The translations under genes and the position numbers were made by a program. This document shows positions 21,285-32,470 of a stretch of DNA of 64,000 bases, in pieces. The DNA comes from Takakia lepidozioides (taxonomy: Eukaryota > Streptophyta > Takakiopsida > Takakiales > Takakiaceae): assembly GCA_030704615.1 (NCBI GenBank), contig CM060733.1:45510001-45574000 (forward strand), in the 5' to 3' direction. The notes beneath the pieces were generated by a model, which was given only the letters and a program-made list of their open reading frames with translations, did not search any database and had not been told where the DNA came from. Every line of letters begins with the position of its first letter. The first letter of the stretch is position 1.

Positions 21285-22110
21285 GAAATGGGCACCGCAT
21301 TTCCAAAATTTTGGCAACTCTAAACCTCTTTTGGAAATGCGGCACCGCATTTCCAAAACAGGGGAGGGACTAATTTTCCATTTCAATGTTGGCATAGTAA
21401 AAAGTAATCTGAATTGGGAATGCGGTGCCATTTCCAAAATTTCCTTTGTCCACACGCCAGTTTTGGCCTCTCCCGCTCATTGCATGGATGCCACCACGCT
21501 TACAGAGGTCGAACAAGGAGGTCGAACCGACATGGCGGGATTGGAAATGCGGTGCCGCATTTCCATATCTGGGGATGGTGGTGTTCGAACTGCAGACCCC
21601 ATCAGCAAAAACTGGTACCCGCATTCCATTGTAAAAAAAAAGTCGATGACGGACATGAAATGCGGCGCCGCATTTCCAAACGGACTCGCAATTTGTCAAT
21701 TTGCAGACCCTCTCTCGGAAATGCGGTAACGCATTCCATCGCGCTGGTCGGAAATAGGTGCACTTTTCGAAGTGTTGGACGGAAATGCGGCACCGCATTC
21801 CCTGTCCAAAAAGAAGTTTCCATTGCCAATCTGGAAATGCGTCGCCGCATTTGCAATGCCAACCTCGTTTTCTGATCAATTTATAGACCCGTGTTGGTAT
21901 TTCGTGTACCTGGACGGAAATGATGCACCGCATTTTCTGTCCACATGGAAATGCGGTGCCGCATTTCGATGTCCGACATGGAAATGCGGTGCCGAATTTC
22001 GATGTCCGACATGGAAATGCGGCGCCGCATTTCAAGCCGACATGGAAATGCGGCGCACCCATTTCATGCCGACATGGAAATGCGGTGCCGCATTTCAATG
22101 TCCGACATGG
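21285..22110. repeat. Right-hand palindrome array, copy 2
   Basis: GGAAATGCGG-type palindromes continue from the end of gene B. The last part (21940-22110) is a tight tandem of about 30-40-bp units with GTCCGACAT spacers. Downstream the element continues into the C gene region. Confidence 0.9.
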
Positions 22111-22457
22111 CGTTACTCTGGTATATTCTTGACACATGACTCACATACCGGTTACTCTGCTTTATTCAACCAGACAGACAAATTGTAGAAATGAGACATC
22201 AAATTGTAAACAGTGGGCCAAATCCGAGAGTTATTCAACACAATGAAACACAGTCATACAGAAGTGAGGTACATTCCAGGGCACACTCCAGGGCACATTT
22301 AAATTTCCCCCGTACAGGATCCTGGACCGATGAAGATTGGCTGCTGCATGAATGTAGCCGTTTCAGTTTCCTACCCTGCCATGCAAACTATGGGCAGTCA
22401 CTGCCAGGTGGGCCGATAGCCACTGGACACGACGAAGTCCATCCCCTCTTCGATGTA

Positions 22458-22477
22458 AATGCGGCGCCGAATTTCCA
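22458..22477. repeat. Hybrid palindrome upstream of C2 (first unit)
   Basis: The left half AAATGCGGCG is joined to CCGAATTTCC, one half from each palindrome variant. The same site occurs at 24909-24928. Confidence 0.7.
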
Positions 22478-22724
22478 TCCGGGGGGATGGACTTCGGTGG
22501 CAGATCTCAAACTATAACTTGTTGATGAGAAAGATGTATGGCTTCATCCACCGCTGGCGTGATGAACACGTTCCACCTCCGTCGGTGGGTACGTGTGACC
22601 CAGATGCTCCATTTTGGAGGCCGGACTGCTCTTCCGCTTCGTATCATTTCCAAAATCTAAGGGCTTCGTAGCTGTCCGCAAGGTCATCGGCATCCAAGTC
22701 GTCCTCAGGTCCTCCTTTGCAAGG

Positions 22725-23286
22725 ATGCCGTGCTTCCGGAACCGGGACGACTGCCCCTTTGGAGGCATCGATTATGCAATGTATTCGGCCACATCGGGAG
22801 ACATTGTTATCTGGTACACAGATTACAGAGAAGATACTGGTTCGATTGTGGAAACATTGGTGGCTTTTGAGTATATCGTAGGCCACTACGCCTTCGAGCG
22901 GGGTGACGATCTTGGTTTGAGGAGTCCGTGGCTCCTGCGCATCCTCGATTCCGATTTTCCCAGCTACGACGGTCACCCATGCAGAAGAAGGCGCACTGCT
23001 ATGCTGTTGCGGTGGAACTGCTGCCACTGGACGTGGGTGGACTCCATCGGAGACCTATTCTCCTCGAGGAGTGCGCTCCTCTTCTCCATTGTATGGGGAC
23101 ATTCGCATTGGTGTGGACGACAAAAACGTGAAGATTTCCATATTCGATGGTGGTATGATTGAAGGGCAGGACATTGTGGTGAACATCACTAGGGGCGGTA
23201 CAACGGCTGCAATCGACTTTACATGGAGGAGCCCCAGGACTCATGAGCTAGTTCTGAGAGCAGTCGAAGTCCCATTGACAACGTGA
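22725..23286 (+). pseudogene. Gene C2, first copy (frameshifted)
   Basis: This is an unrecognised protein of about 190 residues, starting MPCFRNRDDCPFGG. Conserved blocks shared with C1 include DYAMYSATSGDIVIWY, FERGDD, RRRRTAMLLRWNCCHW, YGDIRIGVDD, DGGMIEGQDIVV and ELVLRAVEVP. A frameshift near 23050 separates WNCCHW from the YGDIR half. An AATAAA signal lies at 23370-23375. No transmembrane segment or signal peptide is seen. The recurrent W, C and DGG positions suggest a compact folded protein, and I give no function. Confidence 0.6.
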
Positions 23287-23369
23287 CTTGTATTCAGTAG
23301 GCACAGGGCTCAAGATTTGAGGGCACAATCAGCACAGTAGACGTGCTTCAAATGCAATTCATGTGGATC

Positions 23370-23375
23370 AATAAA
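23370..23375 (+). terminator. Polyadenylation signal of C2 (first copy)
   Basis: AATAAA lies about 85 bases after the stop codon and is repeated at 25823-25828 behind the second copy. Confidence 0.5.
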
Positions 23376-23728
23376 AACCTCATTGTGCCCTCTTTTTATT
23401 CTATTCTGTGTCCATTGTTCCGAGAATGCGTCATTGCTCATTTCGTTTGGGATTGGGAGTGTGGGTGAACTTTGCAAATGGCTGGTAGGCTGAAATGGGC
23501 CCCCATTGTACAGAGCAGTACCACCCTACCATTCGCGAAACATTGCCTTTCAATATATAATTCTAAATAACATTGCCGAACCTCCTTCATGGGGAGGTCC
23601 TTCTCCCCCTATGACCGTGGCACCCTAAACCCTATTCCCGCGGACACTCATTTCCGGAAAATAGTGCTGCTCATGTTTTTTTCCACACTTACGACTCTGC
23701 TCATGGCTCATGCCGCTCATGGCTCATG

Positions 23729-23749
23729 GCTCATGAAATAGCAGCCCCC
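23729..23749. repeat. Right terminal repeat, inner copy
   Basis: GCTCATGAAATAG followed by CAGCCCCC, preceded by a GCTCATG cluster. It is followed directly by array sequence (CCGCATTTCC) and not by flanking DNA, so it is an internal duplicate. Confidence 0.75.
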
Positions 23750-24049
23750 ACCGCATTTCCTTGTCCGACATGGAAATGCGGTGCCGCATTTCAATGTCCG
23801 ACATGGCGTTACTCTGGTATATTCTTGACACATGACTCTCATACCGGTTACTCTGGTATATTCATCCGGACAGACAAATTGTAGAAATGAGACATCAAAT
23901 TGTAAACAATGGGCCAATTCCGACAGTTATTCAACAGAATGAAACACAATCATACAGAAGTGAGGTACGATGGGTTTATTGATCGGACACGATGTCTCAC
24001 ATTTACCAACTGCAGACAAAACTAAGCCCTTCCTCCTTCTACATGGGCT

Positions 24050-24628
24050 TCACCAAGTCGACGGAACTTCGATACCCCTCAAAACAAGCTCATCACTGTT
24101 GCGGCACCTCGAGGTAAACTGCAATTCGGTCGTCCTGCTGCCCTTACTGGAGCCGACGACAATGTCATGTCCATCAATGATACCACCATCATACATTGAC
24201 AAGGTCACTGTGGGCCTCATGTGCCCGTGCGATTCGTCTTCGCAACTCAGCCGAATGTCTCCATACACTGGAAGAGCGGAGTGATCTGCACGTATATAGT
24301 TTTCCCCGGTGCCGTCCTCCCTGGTCCACTGGCAGCAGTTCCAGCGCCAAAGCGAGGCCGTGCGTGATCTGTCCGGCATCCCTTTCCAGCTTGGTATATC
24401 GAGGTCAACAATTTTCAGGACCCACGGACCGCATTGACCCTCGCCCTCACCTCGCTCAAAGCGGTAATAGCCCTCCAGATACTCCATTGCGCGCAAAGAC
24501 TCTTGCTTGATTCCAGCAGCGTCTGTGAAAACAGAGAGCCAGACAATGATGTCTCCTGATTCTGGTTTGAACATAGCATAATCGTGGCCATGATAAGGGC
24601 AGTCGGCTGGATTTCGGCGGCACGGCAT
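24050..24628 (-). CDS. Gene C1, unknown protein paralogous to C2
   Basis: This is an open frame of 192 residues starting MPCRRNPADCPYHG and ending EVPSTW. It aligns end to end with C2: DYAM, SGDI, FERGEGEG, RTASLWRWNCCQW, VYGDIRLS, YDGGIIDGHDIVV, ELVLRGIEVP. C1 is divergently transcribed from C2 (second copy), about 550 bp apart, with a hybrid palindrome in between. It is the only fully open member of the C family here. I do not recognise the family. As the last genes before the terminus they are likely element cargo and not host genes. Confidence 0.65.
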   Translation of the reverse strand: MPCRRNPADCPYHGHDYAMFKPESGDIIVWLSVFTDAAGIKQESLRAMEYLEGYYRFERGEGEGQCGPWVLKIVDLDIPSWKGMPDRSRTASLWRWNCCQWTREDGTGENYIRADHSALPVYGDIRLSCEDESHGHMRPTVTLSMYDGGIIDGHDIVVGSSKGSRTTELQFTSRCRNSDELVLRGIEVPSTW

Positions 24629-24908
24629 CTTGAAAAAGAGTAGCGGAGTACGCTCAATGACAGCAGCTCCCGGATGGAGGAGGAGCAGCGCGGTGGCTGG
24701 AAAAAGTTCAAGCTAACGCTGCAATTCCTCACAAACACTCCAGGGCACATTTAAATTTCCCCCCTACAGGATCCTGGACCGATGAAGATTGGCTGCTGCA
24801 TGAATGTAGCCGTTTCAGTTTCCTACCCTGCCATGCAAACTATGGGCAGTCACTGCCAGGTGGGCCGATAGCCACTGGACACGACGAAGTCCATCCCCTC
24901 TTCGATGT

Positions 24909-24928
24909 AAATGCGGCGCCGAATTTCC
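24909..24928. promoter_or_regulatory. Hybrid palindrome between C1 and C2
   Basis: AAATGCGGCG joined to CCGAATTTCC in the shared C1/C2 promoter interval. A palindrome in a divergent promoter repeats, on a smaller scale, the transposase/gene B arrangement. Confidence 0.5.
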
Positions 24929-25176
24929 ATCCGGGGGGATGGACTTCGGTGGCAGATCTCAAACTATAACTTGTTGATGAGAAAGATGTATGGGTTCATC
25001 CACCGCTGGCGTGATGAACACGTTCCACCTCCGTCGGTGGGTACGTGGGACCCAGATGCTCCATTATTGGAGGCCGGACTGCTCTTCGCTTCGCATCATT
25101 TCCAAAATCTAAGGGCTTCGTAGCTGTCCGCAAGGTCATCGGCATCCAAGTCGTCCTCAGGTCCTCCTTTGCAAGG

Positions 25177-25740
25177 ATGCGTGCTTCCGGAAACCGGGAC
25201 GACTGCCCCTTTGGAGGCATCGATTATGCAATGTATTCGGCCACATCGGGAGACATTGTTATCTGGTACACAGATTACAGAGAAGATACTGGTTCGATTG
25301 TGGAAACATTGGTGGCTTTTGAGTATATCCTAGGCCACTACGCCTTCGAGCGGGGTGACGATCTTGGTCTGAGGAGTCCGTGGCTCCTGCGCATCCTCGA
25401 TTCCGATTTTCCCAGCTACGACGGTCACCCATGCAGAAGAAGGCGCACTGCTATGCTGTTGCGGTGGAACTGCTGCCACTAGACGTGGGTGGACTCCATC
25501 GGAGAGACCTATTCTCCTGAAGGAGTGCGCTCCTCTTCTCCATTGTATGGGGACATTCGCATTGGTGTGGACGACGAAAACGTGAAGATTTCCATATTCG
25601 ATGGTGGTATGATTGAAGGGCAGGACATTGTGGTGAACATCACTAGGGGCGGTACAACGGCTGCAATCGACTTTACCTGGAGGAGCCCCATGACTCATGA
25701 GCTAGTTCTGAGAGCAGTCGAAGTCCCATTGACAACGTGA
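25177..25740 (+). pseudogene. Gene C2, second copy (one nonsense codon)
   Basis: The start is MRASGNRDDCPFGG. The frame is open to the end except for TGG changed to TAG directly after WNCCH, near 25482. The remainder reads DSIGETYSPEG, YGDIRIGVDD and DGGMIEGQDIVV, ending EVPLTT. Compared with the first copy it keeps the frame where that copy is shifted, so the two lost function independently. Confidence 0.6.
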
Positions 25741-26182
25741 CTTGTATTCAGTAGGCACAGGGCTAAAGATTTGATTGCACAATCAGCACAGTAGACGTGC
25801 TTCAAATGCATTCATGTGGATCAATAAAAACCTCATTGTGCCCTCTTTTTATTCTATTCTGTGTCCATCGTTCCGAGAATGCGTCATTGCTCATTTCGTT
25901 TGGGATTGGGAGTGTGGGTGGATTTTGCAAGTGGCTGGTAGGCTGAAATGGGCCCCCATTGTACAGAGCAGTACCACCCTACCCATTCGCGAAACATTGC
26001 CTTTCAATATATAATTCTAAATAACATTGCCAAACCTCCTTCATCGGGAGGTCCTTCTCCCCCTATGACCGTGGCACCCTAAACCCTATTCCCGCGGACA
26101 CTCATTTCCGGAAAATAGTGTTGCTCATGTTTTTTTCCACACTTACGACTCTGCTCATGGCTCATGCCGCTCATGGCTCATG

Positions 26183-26203
26183 GCTCATGAAATAGCAGCC
26201 CCC
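26183..26203. repeat. Right terminal repeat, outer end
   Basis: GCTCATGAAATAG followed by CAGCCCCC. It is the inverted match of 9034-9054 and marks the true right end, because foreign sequence follows it. Confidence 0.8.
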
Positions 26204-26212
26204 ATATTTTTT
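26204..26212. other. Target-site duplication half (ATATTTTTT)
   Basis: ATATTTTTT directly outside the right end is the reverse complement of AAAAAATAT directly outside the copy 3 end (58196-58204). MULEs make 9-bp duplications. The opposite orientation is explained by an inversion. Confidence 0.8.
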
Positions 26213-26445
26213 ATAAGGGACAGCAAGCCTGGAAATACTTACACTGTTCCAAAGTCATTGGCACACCTCTTACCTATACGGACAAGGAATTCAGGGAGTT
26301 CACTCATTTTGCTTGCATGCGCTTACAGCAAGTTGTGAAGTTTAAGCTTCTAGACATGGTCGGCCAACACTGTATGCCACGCAGAATTCCTGAGACGCCC
26401 AAGAAGATCAGACCACCAAAAAATCGCAGGACTGATGAGGGGTGA
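26206..26445 (+). pseudogene. 3' fragment of an interrupted ORF
   Basis: The frame is open from the insertion site: IFYKGQQAWKYLHCSK, YTDKEFREFTHFACMRL, then a basic end (PKKIRPPKNRRTDEG) and a stop at 26443-26445. The product is not recognised. The frame continues without a stop into the minus strand of 58205-58320 once the element and one duplication copy are removed. It is either a host gene or another element hit by the MULE. Confidence 0.55.
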
Positions 26446-27480
26446 CGGTTAGTTAGTTAGGTGGTTAGAACAACTTACGGGGGAGATTAGGCAGGAGGAC
26501 AACAAGAAGGGGACTTTTGCTGCAGAAAACTTCTGGAGAGGAGAGGAAGCGGAGAGCAGGAACGGGATCGAGGATGGAGATATGATCAGTAGATGCTTGA
26601 TACAGGGTAAGTTGTAGGGATATACTATAGAGCAGGATAGGGACACCACGGCTTCAGTCTGATACATGATAGATCTTAATCTGATACTTATTCGATACAA
26701 TCACAATGTGTAGAGAGAGACTTGAGTGAAGCTGTGGAATGAATGGATGCGTGAATGGAACCTGATAGATATTGAAGCGATCTTATGCTTAAGTATATAC
26801 AATAAGGTAAATTGCGAACATGAAGGCAAGAAGAACTACGAACAAGAAGCACAACCATGATACACTAGTTGTAGGTCATGACTGATTGTTCTGAGCGGGC
26901 TGAGTGCTTAGAGATATCCAACTCTTCTATCTTGGAGTTTCCACCTCGGATAGCGAAGGGATGGGTGAGTAAAAGCCGCTCGACACTTACCCAGGAGAAT
27001 GCGATGGGATGGTGGAATATTAACAGTATCGTGCTATCAGGGTAGCTAAAAACAAAGCTTGGTTGTTGGATTGGTGCTCCAAGGGCACTGCACTGTAAGT
27101 TTCAGCTGTCTCCCTGCTCAAATACTGTTCATGCGATGATTCCTTCCCTCCTTCATTGCATTGTTCCCTCCTGCTCTGCACTTGCAATGCAATTGCAGCA
27201 CCTGAGCCGAGAGATGACATCCCCTGCGTTGCTTCCACGCCAGACTTACGTCTATTTCATGAAAGGTCCCAAGAGCCCCTCGAAACTGCCATGTCAGCAG
27301 GATGTAGTGGTTATGGACACTAGTGTAGTGGTTAATATGTACCCTAATGTTTTTTTTTAAAAAAAAAACGATGTGTCCACATCCTATCTCCGCCATTGGA
27401 TGGACGTGGACCGTCGGATGCAACTTGGCACTTGGACATCCTCGTGTCTCTCACGCGAGCGTACTAAGTGTGTGTGCTTT
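26446..27480. other. No gene recognised
   Basis: This is AT-richer sequence with short purine-rich tracts. There are no convincing ORF, repeat array or terminal motif. A poly(T)/poly(A) run occurs at 27349-27369. Confidence 0.3.
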
Positions 27481-29260
27481 GGTTTTTGAGCTTCCTAGGC
27501 TTGTGAGGGCGTTTTGTTGTGAGTGACCCGGGCGATTGTGGGAGAGTAGAGAGAAAGAAAGACCCCCACGTACTACTCGCTATGTGTGGAATGGCCCAGT
27601 GCGAAGGAGTACTCGTTTGAGGGAGAGGAGTCCAGTTCACATGGGGGTGGCAGAGAAGGAGTCCGGCGACTTGGAGACCAACCCGGCGGAGGATAGTGGA
27701 GCGACTCCTAGTGCTGACTACTCAGCAAAGAGCGAGAGCACGGACGAGGAGGAAGACCAGAGTGCTGAGAAGATCGTCGTTCGCATGACTCCTTCCAAGC
27801 GGCCCTTAAGGACATCCACCCCAACCAAGGAGGGTAACAAGCCCGCGGTGGGATCCCTAAGACCCATTCTGTCTCTGTCTCTATCTCTCTCCCTCTCTCA
27901 CCCTTAGTTCACATAGCTATGTCATTGTTAACGGACAGAAGTCCAACTTCTTTGACATAGACCAAGGTGTAGTTCAAGGATGTACTCTCTCCCCTCTGCT
28001 CTTCAATGTTTTCATCAATCAACTCCTCGAGGATGTGGAAAGTGAGGGATTTGGGTTAAGGGTGTCAAGCTGTGATTGGCTGTGCAAAGCTGTGCCGGCT
28101 GTGACAAGCTGTGCCAGGCTGTGTGAAGCTGTGTCGGGCTGTGTCGGACTGTGCAAAGCTGCGTCGGGCTGTGTGCCACCCTCTAAGCCAGTGTTGGTCT
28201 AAGTCTACTATCGTAAGTCTTTGCAAAAATTAAGGGTACCCCACTGAACCCGTAAATGTGTCTAAGTCCCAGACAGCCCTCTAACATTACCCCTCCCCCT
28301 CTCAAAAAGCCGTGTCCTCACGGTTTACTGTTTAGGATCAGCAAACCTTTGTGAACGAACACCCTTCTGTCGGTGAGAATCCTTTGGAGGGCTTTGCGTG
28401 CGAGCCCGAGCCCTTTCATTGGTTGGTGGAGACGAGTGTCGACTTGCTGAACCTGCCAACCCTGCATTAGCTTGAGAGAGAGGTAAACGTTGTGGTATAG
28501 GAGATCCCCGCCGTCCGCGAAGAGATACTTTGATCTTTGGGGGCTAGAGGCTAATGTCAGCAAACCTAGCAGTGGTAGCATTCAACAACAGAGGAGAGGG
28601 AGGAAGTGATCTTAAGTGGTAGTGGGGTAGCCAAGAGATCCCGGTCCTCCCTTCCTACACTTACCTGGGCGATCAGTTTTCCTCCAATTGTAATTGGGAT
28701 GCACATATCCGGAAAGTTGTTCAAACTGGCAAGGGCAAAGCTCTGGGGCTCACTAAACCACTGCTGAGGGGTCAACTCTGAGGTTAAGAAAACGATGGTT
28801 TGTCGCGTTATTAGACCTGAATTGGAGTACGGATCTGCTATATGGGTTGATAACTCCAACCAGGCTAAGTCTGTAGAATCCATTCAAGTGGGGGTGCTTA
28901 AGGAGTGTATGTCAGCATGCTCCAAAATAGTCAATGTGGCTGTTCGGGGTGAGTTGGCATTCCGTCCTTAAGCTCCCGACAATCTCGAGGCTGAGCCAAA
29001 AGCCCAGGCCCTCCTGAGGCCTAGTTTTTGGGCAAATCACACACAGTAGATTGATGCTTGTGTGAAGGGATTTCTAGAGGATAGCTGGAAAACCCGGATT
29101 AATTCTTTATATGAAGGAAAGTCTTACTACCAATGTCAGCCCCTGACAGACGTAGGTTCTATTCCTTTTATGAACTAAGAAACTGGGCGCGGGGTCAATG
29201 GCCACAAGGCTACGGCAAACAACGTCTTATGAGTACAATGTCACCCTTAGTTCCTCTCAG
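27480..29260 (+). mobile_element. LINE copy with large deletions
   Basis: 27536-27907 encodes a basic/acidic low-complexity protein (RRSTRLRERSPVHMG, STDEEEDQSAEK), possibly the element's ORF1, ending in a TCTC microsatellite. 27915-28068 matches the LINE at 43213-43366. 28514-28970 matches 43456-43920. 28980-29235 matches 44490-44735. The reverse transcriptase catalytic stretch is interrupted: 28069-28513 replaces 43367-43455 and includes degenerate AGCTGTG repeats. It is a dead fragment of the same family as 41235-44720. Confidence 0.75.
28066..28180. repeat. GCTGTG-based degenerate short repeats
   Basis: GGCTGTG/AGCTGTG recurs every 10-15 bases (AAGCTGTG, CGGGCTGTG). The block sits inside the deleted LINE copy. 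Confidence 0.6.
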
Positions 29261-30480
29261 ATTGTGGAAGCAATTGAGCATTTCCATGATGTGTAGGGTT
29301 TAGGGTAGGGTTTTGTGTAAAGCAGAGGTAGAGGCAAAACCGAGCAAGGTTTAGGGTAAATCTAAGTGAGTAAGAGGCTGGGGTGTATGGCGGAGGAATG
29401 ATCTTTGGAGTCATGAACTGATGGAGAAGGGAGTGTGTGGGGCTGGACTAAGAGTGAGGGAGAGGCTGGAGAATGGGTCATGAAATATATATGCTTACAG
29501 TGACTGGGATGGTGATTGGTTTATATAACCAAACCTATTACTACTATGATTGGCTTGTGAACTTAAGGCATGAGTGGTTGATTGTTTCATTTTGAACCTG
29601 ATATGCTTTGAGCCTGGTTCACTGAGGTAAAGCAACCACTTATGACGTGTCACAGTGGTAAACTGACGTGTCACAGTGGTAAACTGACGTGTCATAGTGG
29701 TAAAGTAACCACTTCCATTTTGTAGTGGAGACATGTAAGCCGGTGGTCCGTGGATGATATTGGAGATTATGTCGACACGTGGCGACACTTTCAACATGGA
29801 CACGTGTCGTGAGTCAGTGCTACGAAATGGATGGAGTGAAAAATTCAATGACTTCCAAAACCACTTGTTGAGTGATCAAAAAATGACTCATACAGTCATT
29901 CTATGAAAACTGAGAATATACAATATCACTCACAGAGTGGTTATTCGAGTGGATGATGTCTCTTAGCAGGTCATTGGAATGATTACCCACAGAGTGGTGT
30001 GTAAGCTATTTGAGTCATTCATGGTGTCTCTCTGAGTGGGAACTATGGATTGGAATGATTACTAACAGAGTGGTGTGTAAGTGATTAGGAATACCACTGG
30101 AATACCTCTAGTACAGTAATATATATGTGACTACTTATACCACTATACGAATGGTAATGTAGGCAATTGTGTGCATTTGGCTACTCCCACAGTTTTAAAT
30201 TATACCACTATTACAATGATGTGCAAGTGATTATGAACATGACTAGAGGAACACATACCACTAGTGTAGTGTTTAAAGAAGTACCAATGGGGATTCAAGC
30301 TCCACAAAATAGAATAGAATCCCAGAGAGTTAAGTTGTGGACAATGTCAACAAAATCCAACCATGATAAAATGAAGAGCCTAATTTCTACACGGCGTCTC
30401 TGCATGCATGCTAGGAACACTGAACTGCTTTCCTGCCTTCTTCTCACTGCCAGCAATGTCTATGCCCGAGCGGACGAAAT
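29261..30480. other. AT-rich spacer with minor repeats
   Basis: No gene is recognised. ACGTGTCA-AGTGGTAAACTG is repeated three times at 29643-29706, and AGAGTGGTGTGTAAG recurs at about 29993 and 30068. A short telomere-like GTTTAGGGTAGGG lies near 29297 and is not an array. Confidence 0.4.
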
Positions 30481-32083
30481 CTAAGCCCTCTTCATGTTCT
30501 TCTCTGGCCAAAGACAATTCAGACCGACGACATCCTCCAACATTGTTTGCGGTGGGACCTCTTCCTCGTTAGGGTGAGACAAGACACAATTGGCAATATA
30601 GATATCATTTACCTCAACCCGCCACTCAGGTATAACACGACAGGGATATGTATCTTTGCCAGGCACACCAGTGACAATTCCACTTGCAGCCCTGTGTCGT
30701 GGTAAATGAGGATCATACAAGCTGATTTTGTCCTTCAACTTAAACTGCACACATCAACCACCATAAAACCCACATTAATCAACCCATGAGGACATACATG
30801 TACCACAAAAACTAGATAATGAGGACCGCCCAGTATAAGCAATCACTAAAAGTGTAGAGTACTTTTGGTAGCATAAGAATATCTGCCACTGTGGCAGGGG
30901 GTTGATAATTGAGGGTTGCCTTTGAAGGCGCCGTAGTTGGTGCACTGTTGGTGGCAGTATCAAGAGCGGCTTTCTCAGCCTGCAAACATCACGCCCAACA
31001 CCCCTTAGCAGTTACATTTAGCAATGCATCTACTAATAGTTTGAAGTACCCAACATGTAAATGGCCACATTGTACAGAACTGATAGCCAACAGGTGCATG
31101 CATGCTCACCTCTAGTACGGAAACTGCTGTATGGAGAGGTGCCTCCTAAAGGCCCACCTGACTCTTACTCCCGCTAGAACTTGGTGTTATGTCACCATTT
31201 GCATCAGTCAAGGACTTTGTGCCTTTGGTAGCAGTGGCTCTGGTTACATGCTCTCCTTTTCGCATGTACTTCTTCTCAGCTCCCTTCACGATGGCTGGGG
31301 CAGGGTTCTCTGCTTTTTTCCCTTTCTATATGCAAACAAAACAACAAGGTATAGTACATGAGTTAGTCTTACCATACCTGATGCATAGAATTCATGGCAC
31401 ACACCAATAAATAGATCATTCATGAAAAATTTTCAGAGTAAAAAACAGAAAGCCCAAGGACAGGAACCAAGATACGGTTTTTGAGGGCGTACCTCTTTCT
31501 GTGGGGAAGTTGGCTTCGCATGCTGATACCCTTACCAGCACTTTCGGTGGAGCAAACGTCCTCACCAGCAGCCAATATTGTTGTCCCGCCAGCTCCACCT
31601 CCCTTCTTACGTGGCAATTTATCAGGAATTCCCTTGCGCCCCAATTTTACTTGGGTCACCACAAGGTCCTCAATGGCAGATGACTTTGGCTTTTCCCCAA
31701 CCTCAAGAGGTTCTCCCTGTACCCAAGCAAAACATACCAGAGCAGTAAACTTCAAAGTCAACTAACACTGAATGGATGACAACCACAAAAATAAGTTGGG
31801 GTGAAGGTGCACAAACCACCTTCTCCGTAGCAGTCTTGCCTCCCAAGCTTGCATCGGAATGGCAAGGTTCAATACTAGTACATATTGGGATAGTAGTTGG
31901 AGGAGGGGCGGTTGCTGACATTCCCAACATCATTACCATCAATGCATCTAGTTTTTTGCTATTGTCCGCAGAAGCCTTAGCAACCTTTGCTTTTATAGTG
32001 GCCAATTCGCCCTCAATCGTCGGGATTTGAATGTCTGTCAAGACAAGCACACTGCCCTCAAGGGACGACAGTCGAGACTGCAT
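30481..32083 (-). pseudogene. CACTA-accessory-like gene remnant (DUF8039-like end)
   Basis: This looks like a decayed multi-exon minus-strand gene. A helical N-terminal piece (SRLSSLEGSVLVLTDIQIP, ELATIKAKVAKASADN) at 32083-31790 is followed by a Lys/Gly-rich piece (KLPRKKGGGAGGTTI) at 31720-31490. The last piece (30750-30481) has KLKDKISLYDP, ASGIVTGVPGKDTYPCRVIP, EDVVGLNCLWPE, a pattern like the DUF8039 domain found in plant En/Spm-associated proteins. The exon structure is not resolved and no intact frame spans the parts. Family assignment is from memory of the pattern. Confidence 0.4.
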
Positions 32084-32470
32084 CGCATTGCCCCCTCCCT
32101 ATATAGCCGAAGAAAGAGACATAATCAGCCCGCATGGCCTGACTACTGCTCCAGCAAAATGAATGCAACAAAAAAAAAATACCCACACGCCATTTACTTG
32201 TGCACCTCCAATTGACTGGGAGCCAAAACCCTTGTCCGCCTTCGATGTGTGTGCTAGCTTACTAGCAAAATGCTAGGATCAAGATATCTGATGCAGAGTA
32301 CCCGCAAGGAGCTCTGCCAGTAATCCTTCCCCTCACAATGAATCGAAGATCTAGTACTCAGCTGACATGCAGCTGATGGTTTTATATTGGTCAATGCAGC
32401 CAGCCTTTTTTGTCTTTTTTTGTTTGCAGCCTGCGACGCCACATCCCCTTGATGTGTGGAATCTTGATCA

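Larger units (their letters stand above)
22070..26203. repeat. Tandem duplication of the element's right end
   Basis: 22070-22269 recurs at 23770-23969, and 22271-23749 recurs at 24735-26203. Each unit ends with the GCTCATG cluster and the terminal repeat. The first unit lacks the block 23970-24734, which carries gene C1, so it is a deletion derivative of the second. The element therefore has two right termini in a row. Confidence 0.85.

Noticed and set aside
27349-27369. T8/A9 tract as a LINE poly(A) tail
   Set aside because: It is not adjacent to a LINE 3' end and no target duplication could be paired with it.
29289-29315. Telomere repeat (GTTTAGGGTAGGG)
   Set aside because: Only about two imperfect units; not an array.
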